Positions 55,941 to 64,000 of a stretch of 64,000 nucleotides of DNA are shown piece after piece. The notes below the pieces were generated by a model. The model saw only the letters and a program-made list of their open reading frames with translations. It was not told where the DNA came from and did not search any database. The stretch's first letter is position 1; each line of letters starts with the position of its first letter. This stretch comes from Vitellaria paradoxa (Eukaryota; Streptophyta; Magnoliopsida; Ericales; Sapotaceae), in contig CM034233.1 of NCBI GenBank assembly GCA_019916065.1, positions 44,006,250 to 44,070,249 of the forward strand, read 5' to 3'. The position numbers were made by a program, and so were the translations under genes.

Positions 55941-56903
55941 GCCTTTAGTCAGCACTATCAATGTCGTAAATGCTTTGCCACAATTTTTATGTAAGAGCCA
56001 ACAAATTTTTGTAAATGTTGACAAATTTGCAACATTTTTTTCCAATAAAGTGCTAGCAATTTCACAACATTAATTATTACCATTTATAAGTACACTTCAA
56101 CATATTTTATTGTGATAAAAATACTACCATCTAATTTGTGACACTTTTATTGGAAATGTTAAGATACAAGTTTTATGAGTGGCACATTTTCTCATAAGTG
56201 CCATAAAATGTATTAAATAAATTTTTATTCTTATTTTTTGTTAGTTGAAACAAGTCTCGTTGGCTTCAAAAATATCTCATTTTTTTTGTTTAAATTTGAA
56301 TTCAATTAATAAAATTATGTAATACATGTATTTAAAATTTTTATGTTTTCTTCTTTTTTCGTTACTCTACTCTTTCATTTTCATTTATATATTTGTTTTC
56401 TTGCCAAATTATCACTCAAAAGACTCTTAGAGTGTGTTTAGATTGAAAAAAGAGGGAAAAGATAAATGCAAGAAAATGGAAAGAAAAGGAAAAATATAAA
56501 AACCCAAATACATAATTTTTTGAATTGATTAAAAAACATAAAATAAAAATCATTATTGATAAATGGATTTTCTAATTTAAATTTTTTTAATTATTCAAAT
56601 TCTATACTTGTTATATTTATTTTTCATTACAATTAAGGGTGCGTTTAAAGTGACACAAAATGAGATAAAATGAGATAATTTGTAAGTTCGTAATTCGTGT
56701 AGTGAAATCAAAAGTGAATAACATTTAGAATTTTTTAAAAAATTTTTAAAGTTTTTAGTGATTTTTAATAAATCAAATGCACCTCAAAATTAAAATTAAT
56801 TTTAAATTCTTATATTTTTTTTCACAACTTTTAATCCAAATGCTATTTAAAGAAAAAAAAAAGCAAAGAAAAAAAAGGAGGTATTTGCAATGTTTTGCTG
56901 ACG
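55941..56903. other. AT-rich spacer with possible MITE remnant
   Basis: No gene. The sequence 56428-56845 begins AGTGTGTTTAGATTGAAAA and ends, read inward from the right, AATAGCATTTGGATTAAAA. This is a weak inverted repeat like those of some MITEs, but no convincing target duplication was seen. An A-rich stretch lies just left of the hAT element. Confidence 0.3.
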
Positions 56904-57170
56904 TTCCCATCCAGGGGTGTGCATGGGTTGGGTCGGTTTGGGTTCATGCTTAACCCAGGATCGAACCGATTTTTTTCGGTTTCGAAAAGTTGAACCTAAA
57001 ACTAAACCGATTTTGAATTGGAACCAAACCAAACAGAACCAAAAAAATTAGGTTGGTTCGGTTCGATTTTCGGTTTAGCTTATTTCGAGTTGGGCTGGGT
57101 CAATTTTCAGTTTAGAGCATTTTCGGGTCGAATCGGGTCAGATTCATTCTCAGGTTGGGTTGGGTCTATT

Positions 57171-58439
57171 GATTACACATTGATCACTTAAAAAAAAAGG
57201 TAAGTTGACAATGCAAATCACTTAAAAAAATTTAACCAACATTAAGTACAATCCATAATAAAATACAATCCCATAATATCACTTAAAAAAAACAATTCCA
57301 TAATAAAATATCAATCAAACTAAAATAGTACAAGTCATTGTCTTCCATAATACAAAATAAAAATGAAAATGAAATTAAACTTTATTGATCAGCTCAATGC
57401 CCAACGCCCAATGCTTGCATTTTTCAATTTCATTGTCTTACATCATACAAAACTCCAACTGAAAATGAAAAACAAAATAAAATTAGTTATATATATTATG
57501 TGTGTGTGTAGAATCTTGAAAAGAATCCCACCATCGAATCAGACCCTACATGACAGAACCATAAGCAGATATGAATGGAAATGTCAAGACCAAGGTATCC
57601 TCAAAAAACATGTGTAATGTTTGAGTTGAATTCTTTCTTTGATTCCGAGAATGGTAGTGTTCAGTGGAATTTGCACTTTTTTCTTGAGGAAAGGCAAAAG
57701 AAGAAAAGGCCAAAGTTTCTATAGCATTAGGCTAAGCCTACAGATACATAAATAATTGCTTCAATTCATGAAATGTGTGAATTAATGTATTTCACATACT
57801 TCAAATTCTTTGATTCTTTTATTTATTTATTTTTTTTACAGACAATTCTTTGATTTCATTGTATTCAAACTGTAATTTGTTTTGACAATAAATTCAATGT
57901 TTGAGGACCCACTAACATTGCTAAACAACAACTGAACAATGGAAGAATCAATAATTGTTAATTAATTCTGAATTGAATAATTTAAGGAGACTTAAACACA
58001 AACATGCGATCATTTTCAAAATTGTTAATCCAAAACTATCCATTAGTCCAATAGGGTTCGCATTTAGATCACTTCAGAAACAAGTGAAAATTCACTCTCT
58101 TTACAAAGGCTGCATCTTAAAAATTGATGAGCCTCTACTAGCTAATTTTTGAATAGTGAATGACAAAATATCAACAAAAAATTTAAAAATTAACTAAGCT
58201 ACATTTTTTGACATTGAATTGTACCTTGAATTTGTATGATTATTTCTTCTCCAGTGGTGTTGCTCAAATAGCTAAAATTTCATTAAAATCTTCAGAAAAC
58301 TCTGTTATAGTTGAAAATAGAAATAAAAAACTCATTAATATAAAGTTTAGTGACATCATTTAAATTGAAAAATTATAAACAAAAAAAGTAAGGCATACCA
58401 GATTCGAGATCCTCAAGTTCATCCAACTTTTCTTCAATT
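57171..58439. other. hAT left internal region, 3' of the transposase
   Basis: About 1.27 kb of AT-rich sequence with no supported protein; the frames at 57363-57617 and 57955-58152 have no domain. The 3' end of the transposase gene probably lies at its right edge. Confidence 0.5.
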
Positions 58440-60520
58440 TCAATTGGCAAAGGAGAAGCTCGTAACCAATCTTGAGTGCAAATCAAGCACTCTACTAGCT
58501 TAGGAGTAAGAGAGCTACGGAACTAATCAAGTACACGTCCACCCATACTATACTAATTCAGAAGCAACAGTAGAAACTGGAATAGCCAAAATATCATTTG
58601 CAATCTGTGAAAGAACTCGATACCTAAAAGAATTTATTTTTCACCATCCCAAAATTTCAAAATTCTCGTTATCCTTTTCAACACTTTCCTCAAAGTACCT
58701 ATCCACCTCTAATTTTGAAACCACATTTTCTTCTTTTCCAATTATTTTAAAAATTTAGATTGTGGATCATCCTCACAAGCATCATTATCTAACTGATCAA
58801 CTTCCATTGCATTTGAACCTTGACCAATCCTACTTGTGGCACTTGAAGTGGAATCAACCATTTCATAGTGTGCATACATACGATCCATAAATTCTCTTAT
58901 TCTTGTAACCAACTTGCTTATTTTTTCTTCAGAATAAATTTTGGCATAACAAAACTTCACATACCTCAATTTATAACAAGGATCCAACACTATGGCAACC
59001 AACACCATCAAGTTCACTTTATCAATGTTCCCCCAATATTTATCAAATTTTTCCTTCATCTTCATAGCCATGGAACTTAAACAAAGATCACTATTCTTGG
59101 ACCAATCACACAAAATTTGTTCAATTTTACAAACTTCATGAAAATAGTAATTTGATGTGATGTACAAGGACCCCAACAAACGCTTGGTAATATCATAGAA
59201 CTTCTTCAAAAATTTTGTTAGTGTCCTAGCATTGTTCCAATTACTTTCATTAGGAACTCCATCCTTCAAATCAGCGCCAAAATATAGCTCTTGTTCATCC
59301 AAACATTCAAGTGCTTTTTGAAATATTAATGCAGACTCCAACATGACATATGTATAATTCCATCTGATTGGTACATCTAGACATAAAGAGGGCCTTGGAA
59401 TTAATTCTCTCTTGCAGACAGCATTCTTTGAATTGTTGCGTTCTTTGTGCTGAATTCCTAATGTGCCTCACCGCACCACGGATTCAACAAATAGAATCTT
59501 TTATTTCTTCAATTCCATCTCTCACAATTAAATTCAAAATATGTGCACAACACCTTATATGAAAAAATTCACCATCTAACACAAACGCATTTCTTTTAGA
59601 GATTTTCTTCTTTAAGTTTGTCACAGCAGTATCATTAGAACTAGCATTGTCAACTGTGATAGTGAACACCTTCTCAATACCCCATTGAAGCATGCATGAC
59701 TCAATTGCTTGACTAATGCCACACCTTTGTGACTGCAAATTACACAAAAGTTAAGAATTCTTTTATGTAATTTCCAGTCTTTCTCAATACCCCATTGAAG
59801 CATGCATGACTCAATTGCTTGACTAATGCCACACCTTTGTGACTGCAAATTACACAAAAGTTAAGAATTCTTTTATGTAATTTCCAGTCTTTATCAATAA
59901 AATGTGCTGTGAGGGCTTAAGTAACTCATGTTTTGCATTGAAGTCCACAAATCTGTGGTAAAACAAACATGTTGAGTTCCACTAGTCAATGCATGTTTCA
60001 ATTTTCTCTTCTCACTAGCATACAATTCTAAGCAATCTCTTGCTATGGTTGTACGTGACACTAGCTTGAAATTTGGTTGCATAGCATTGCAGAAAAATCT
60101 AAATCCTTCACATTCCACAAATCTAAAGGGCAACTCATCCACAATGACCATTCTAGCAAGTGCTTTCCTATAGAATTCTTGATCAAGCTTCCAACTTACA
60201 AGCTGGCTTTCCCTTTCATCACCATCAGGTTGAAAAGACAATGTTTTTTGTCTTTTGTCTAACATATTGCTAAGGTACTTTTTACAATTTTTCAAATGTT
60301 TCCATAAAGTACTAGTACCATTAACACTAGAACATGAATAGTTTATGGTACAATAATTACATGTTGCCCTATTAGGTCTACCCCCATCATCCTTCTCAAC
60401 TCTTGTAAAATGATCCCATACACCAGATTTTCTAGGTTTCTTCTTTTTTACTTGTACCTTTAAGGTAGCAGTATTTTGAGTTTCTGTAACAGACTTATTT
60501 GTGTCTTCCATAGTTGACAT
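58440..60520 (-). pseudogene. hAT transposase (BED finger, RNase H-like core, hATC), decayed
   Basis: The start is the ATG at 60520 (MSTMEDTNKSVTETQ). A basic stretch leads into a BED zinc finger: SGVWDHFTRVEKDD, ATCNYCTINYSC, GTSTLWKHLKNC (about residues 33-80). The catalytic core begins with FTTDLWTSMQNMSYL (first Asp), where a frameshift near 59920 occurs. It continues as DWKLHKRILNFC and FTITVDNASSNDTAV (second Asp), then FHIRCCAHILNLIVRDG. The plant hAT middle domain is at 59344-58742 (FLKKFYDITKRL, WGNIDKVNLMVLVAIVLDP). The C-terminal dimerisation domain near 58700-58560 reads VDRYFEESVEKD, W-stop-KINSFRYRVLS, ANDILAIPVSTVASE, with TGG changed to TGA and then shifts. A 110-bp duplication (59671) adds a further break. 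It would have bound the element ends in the nucleus. Confidence 0.93.
59671..59890. repeat. 110-bp tandem duplication in the hAT transposase
   Basis: Two adjacent near-identical copies beginning TTCTCAATACCCCATTGAAG at 59671 and 59781. The duplicated part includes the DWKLHKRILNFC and SHKG coding stretch just before the second catalytic Asp. 110 is not a multiple of three, so the frame is shifted. Confidence 0.92.
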
Positions 60521-61352
60521 CTAACAAATAAATATAATTAAAATTGTTAATCAGGATTACGTAAGCACAAATATAATTAAATTTTAAGTCTGTTAATCAT
60601 ATCATATGTACTCGTAAGAGGAAGCAAAATTATTCAACAGCACATTTTACTAGCATATGTTTTCACACACTGTTTACTAACCAAAATTGGAATTTTTTTT
60701 ATTAAAGATTACTAATTAAAAATTTTGACATCATTTAATAAAATATTGATAATTTTAATAATTTTTTTAAGAGGGGGTAATTTATGGGGAGAAGGGGTTT
60801 AAAGTGTTTTACGATTTAGTGTGTTTTACCTTGTAGTAAATAAATGGCCTGTTCTCAAATTTTGATTTGATTGACTTCTTTTTTTCTGTTATTATTTTAA
60901 GAAACTATATGAAGATATGAAGAGGAGGATATAATCAACCATTGAAAAGGGTAGTATTTCCAAGGAGATAAGGAATTAACACAAAGGGTTTTTGGAATGG
61001 AACTCTCAAGTAACAAAGCAAAATCATCAGTCAATTGTTCAGGCAAATTTTTATTTCTTTTTTTTTTTCCTAGTGAAAATCTTTTTTAACACCATTCATT
61101 ATTTATTATTCGAATAAAAATAGGTAGCTTTTGTGAAACCACATATAGCTCATTTCCAGAATAATATGCCAATAAACACTTCAATAAACAATTAGTAAGA
61201 AAAAAGAGAAGTTTTAATTGATAAAGTTACAAAAGAAAACAATAAAAACCATTGAAATATATACATTTGTGGCAAATTCAGCAATTAGTCTCAATTAGAG
61301 CAAAGCGATTGCTAACATCATCACAAAAACATATCTACGTCTATGAATAGCA

Positions 61353-61384
<32 letters not shown>

Positions 61385-62089
61385 GTAGAGAGAGAAGAAC
61401 CTTGAGAACAGAGGCGAAGCTCTCAGCCTGTTCAATTTTAGAGAAATGAAGGGTCCAGCGATTCCGGTGAGGCTACTAAAATAAGGAGAGGAGATGAGAA
61501 AGGGCTTTTAGTTTTCTGGGATAAAAAAAAAAAAACTAGAAGAAAGAGGCCACTCTCAAGTTCTTTCGTATCTTAGAACTTTCCTCGGTAGTTTCTAAAC
61601 AGTCAAACAGAAAATCAAAGCATGCGCATGTATGTAAGAAAACAAAACTGGAATTCTTAATTTCTTTTGTTTCTTTTACCTGTTTCCGAATAATTTCTAA
61701 GCAGCCAACAAAAAATTGACGTGCTAAGAGAAACCATTAAATATATATCAACCAAACCTCACGGGTAAAGAGAAACTAAAGAGAAAGAACGAATTGATAG
61801 GAAAAGAAAAAAAAAAGAAAATAATTTTCTTTGACAAAAATATGAAGAAAATAGATAGAAATATTGTGAATGATATCATTTGAACTTGAAATTAGGAGGT
61901 AATTAGTTCAGATTTTAGACCTTTTGCCGATCCCAGTGAGGCTACTGAAATGAGGAGAGGAGATGAGAGAGGACGGGAGACTGAAGTGAAAAGGAGCAAC
62001 TGCAGTGCGGTAGGAAGCTGAAAGAACCCGAATTCCTTTTTACTTTATATATTATGAATTATATAATAATATAATATAATATATATATT
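60521..62089 (-). other. hAT right internal region, 5' of the transposase
   Basis: No ORF. It includes a (TA)n run at 61352-61381 and a pair of about 41-bp direct repeats (61460-61500, 61929-61969) built around GTGAGGCTACT and AGGAGAGGAGATGAGA. A second shorter repeat pair lies near 61600 and 61690. It should contain the transposase promoter and 5' untranslated region. Confidence 0.5.
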
Positions 62090-62308
62090 AAAATTTTTGA
62101 GTTGGTTTGGGTAAATTTGGTTTAGTACGGTTTTGGTTTGAGTTCGGTTCGGATCCAAAAGATACCAACTCGGGAATCAAATCGAAAAAATCAATTTTTC
62201 AAATTTTTAACCCAGAACCGACCAAAAATAATATAGACCCGAACTAACTCGAACAAAATGATCGGATTGGTTCAATTTTTGGATATTTTGTGCAGCCCTA
62301 TTCCCATC

Positions 62309-62804
62309 GCACTACAGTAGGCCCAAGGACGACAAACAAAAAATGGAAAGAGGAAAAAAAAAAAAAAAAAAATAGAAGGGGAAGGAAAAGAAATAAAAGA
62401 AAGAGAACCCTAGCACACAGCTAACAAACGCGTGCGCATTAGGCCACCGTTCCTTGGCGGTGGGGTTGTGAAGGAGCTTCCTTTCTGCTCTAATTTCTGG
62501 CTTTCGGTTTCTTCTTATAGGGAGGTATTAGTGCTTTCTTTCTCTCTCTCTCTCTCTCTATATATATTAGTGAATTAGTGAATACATATATTAATGTCTG
62601 AATTTTGATTACCTGAGACCCTTTGTTTTTGTTCTTTTTCGTTTCGTTTTGTTTTCTTATTGATTTCTGCTTATCTGTTGTTTGTTTGACGCAAACGGGG
62701 GCCTTAGGGTTTGTCAATCTGCGAGTCGACCCTCGCCCTCGTGTTAGTTGGCCTATAAATACACATATACATTCATATATAGAGGCAAGGATAAAGACAG
62801 AGAG
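62309..62804 (+). promoter_or_regulatory. ABCE1 promoter and 5' leader
   Basis: Between the hAT element and the ATG. It holds a site II-like TGGGCC (minus strand, 62325-62320), an AACCCTAG word (62406-62413), a full telo-box (TAGGGTTT, 62705-62712), a CT-rich run (62535-62560) and a TATA-like TATAAATA at 62754-62761. Telo-box plus site II is the known combination in plant genes for ribosomal proteins and translation factors. A start near 62785 would leave only a very short leader; an upstream start is equally possible. The long minus-strand frame at 62490-62921 is antisense and has no domain. Confidence 0.65.
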
Positions 62805-62907
62805 ATGGCGGATCGATTGACTCGTATAGCCATCGTTAGCTCCGATCGCTGCAAGCCTAAAAAGTGCCGCCAGGAGTGCAAAAAGAGCTGTCCTGTTGTT
62901 AAAACTG
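62805..62907 (+). CDS. ABCE: ABCE1/RLI (ABC transporter E family) first coding exon, partial gene
   Basis: The ATG at 62805 (context GAGAGATGGC) opens [16 protein letters not shown], the invariant N-terminus of eukaryotic ABCE1, also called RNase L inhibitor. The 34 residues end in CPVVKT and one base of the next codon, followed by GTAAAC as a splice donor at 62908. Cys at 16, 21, 25 and 29, with Pro 30, form the first [4Fe-4S] ligand set (CX4CX3CX3CP). ABCE1 is a cytoplasmic twin-ATPase that splits ribosomes after termination and joins 40S initiation complexes. The second ferredoxin-like cluster and both ATPase cassettes lie beyond the window. No stop or shift is visible. The paralogue cannot be told from this exon. 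Confidence 0.93.
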
Positions 62908-64000
62908 GTAAACCTATACATGTTTGATTAGTTTGGATTTATTATTGCAGATAAAAGTTGCAGTTTTTGATGGTTTTCTCCCATCTTCTTATTGAACCGT
63001 TTTCGATGGTATAGCTGTATTTTTCTTGCTAATGAATTTATTATGAAGTGTACTTTAGGTATTAATTTAGAATCTAATTGGTTAACATCTTTAATTTTAT
63101 TTTAATAATGACGTATTGCACTTTCTGGTCTTGCCCTTTACTACATATATGTGTGTGTGGGTGGGTCGGTGGGTGCGTTGAGGAGAATGGAAATTAATTA
63201 GTGAAATGTTGCTTCATATGGCTAGCACGGGTTTTGTAATGGAGTGGCTGACGTAATGTAAATTGATTTGTTGATTCTTTTGTTCAGCTGTAGTTAATGG
63301 TTACTATTTTCATACCATCTCAAGCAAGGTTTGGATTTTCATTATGCTGTTTTGTTGAAGTAAGTTGGCTAATTAGAACTGTAATTTTAAGTAGTTGACA
63401 TCAAATCTATTATGTGCTTTGAGCTTGCAATTGATGTTGGGGGGTTACTGATGCATAATAGGAAGCAAGTCCTAGGCTTCAGACTTGTATATGTCAGATT
63501 GTGGACTGGTCCAAAATTATGTCTTTATGGTATAATTATCATTTAAGAACTTCAACAAGAAGAGATGCGAACTAGGCTGGTGATGAAGTATCATGAATCA
63601 TGGATACACTCTTTGGGTTGTAGTTCCTAAAGGCCTGTGGTAATAGTGAAAATTAGGTTAGGTAAAGAGCATCTATAGCATGCAACCTTGACTAAAAATT
63701 TTTGTACCTAGTTGCATTAGTTGAGGAGCTTTTTAGGTATTGTAGCTATGTAGAAAGGAAGGCTAACTATCAGTAGGAAGAAAGCAACGACTCCACAACC
63801 CTTGCGTCCTCGAATGGATAAGAAGATCATCTGCTATCTTGATTTTCCTTGCACATATAATCCGATTTAGAAGGATTTTCCTCCAAAAATAGATACTGTT
63901 AGCAGAAAGATATTAATGCTTCTACGAAAATTTAATTAATTAATTTTTAAAATTTGAGAGAAGGGGAAAGACATCAACATGAAACGTATTGTTTAAGTTG
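62908..64000 (+). other. ABCE1 intron 1 (runs past the window)
   Basis: From the GT donor to the window end, at least 1.09 kb. I searched by eye for the next expected coding sequence (KLCIEV and onward) in all forward frames and did not see it. The T-rich composition fits a plant intron. No gene or clear transposon inside. Confidence 0.7.

Larger units (their letters stand above)
56912..62300 (-). mobile_element. hAT superfamily DNA transposon, inactivated
   Basis: 5.39 kb with a perfect 8-bp target duplication TTCCCATC (56904-56911, 62301-62308). Terminal inverted repeats begin CAGGGGTGTGCA (left) and TAGGGCTGCACA (right, read inward), 8 of 12 matching, with the YAGGG form usual in hAT. Both sub-terminal regions (56930-57170, 62090-62290) are dense in AACCGA / GGTTCGG-type words on both strands, like the transposase-binding arrays of Ac-like elements. 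The transposase lies on the minus strand. The element ends about 500 bp upstream of the ABCE1 start codon. Confidence 0.95.

Noticed and set aside
62490..62921. 143-codon minus-strand ORF across the ABCE1 start
   Set aside because: Antisense to a clear exon and its promoter; it includes the translated CT repeat and has no recognisable domain.
63000..64000. Second exon of ABCE1 within the window
   Set aside because: No reading similar to KLCIEV or the following ferredoxin-like sequence was found in any forward frame.

Overview
The window is a stretch of a eudicot-like plant nuclear genome. It is AT-rich and almost entirely built from decayed, nested transposable elements. The only host gene I recognise starts at the right end: the first coding exon of an ABCE1/RLI ribosome-recycling ATPase (62805-62907, + strand). 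The plant assignment rests on the retroelement families (chromovirus-type and Athila-type Ty3/gypsy, Ty1/copia, hAT), their priming sites (initiator-Met and Asp tRNA), and a promoter with telo-box and site II-like motifs. Nothing suggests a bacterial, viral or organellar origin.

Layout, left to right. Each element was given a letter. E (1-4024, - strand) is a gypsy element cut by the window edge; its 5' LTR is at 2473-4024. It sits in the 3' LTR of F (about 4025-30187, - strand), a gypsy element with gag, protease and partial RT. The 5' LTR of F was split by A (8987-28516, + strand), a chromovirus with a worn chromodomain. A was in turn split by B (12915-25592, - strand), an Athila-type element with LTRs, PBS, gag-PR-RT-RH-IN and two extra ORFs after the integrase. 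A also holds a Tourist-like MITE (11314-11565). The nest F > A > B is three levels deep, and target duplications support two of the joints.

From 30253 to 38011 there are LTR-like pieces (G, H, J) without clear coding sequence. A solo LTR (32035-34785) with a perfect 5-bp target duplication lies among them. A nearly complete Ty1/copia element (38012-46508) with a perfect 5-bp duplication lies inside the LTR of J. After a gene-free stretch comes D (48834-55935, - strand), a gag-only Athila-type element with a perfect duplication and a perfect 18-nt tRNA-Asp priming site. Then follows a hAT DNA transposon (56912-62300) with an 8-bp duplication. It ends about 500 bp before the ATG of ABCE1, so it lies in or next to that gene's promoter.

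No element looks competent. All polyproteins carry stops or frameshifts, and several catalytic residues are lost. Two kinds of non-coding structure stand out. First, the Athila-type elements B and D carry an RNA-hairpin plus polypurine-tract module twice each, at both ends of a long 3' non-coding region. In the terminal copy the hairpin differences are all compatible with pairing in the sense RNA. Second, several LTR families each carry clusters of their own palindromic core motif (GGCGCC, TCTAGA, GTGCAC/GCATGC, CCATGG, AGCGCT). This could reflect RNA dimerisation or another family-specific signal.

All boundaries and identities were read by eye. LTR divergence figures are impressions, not computed values.
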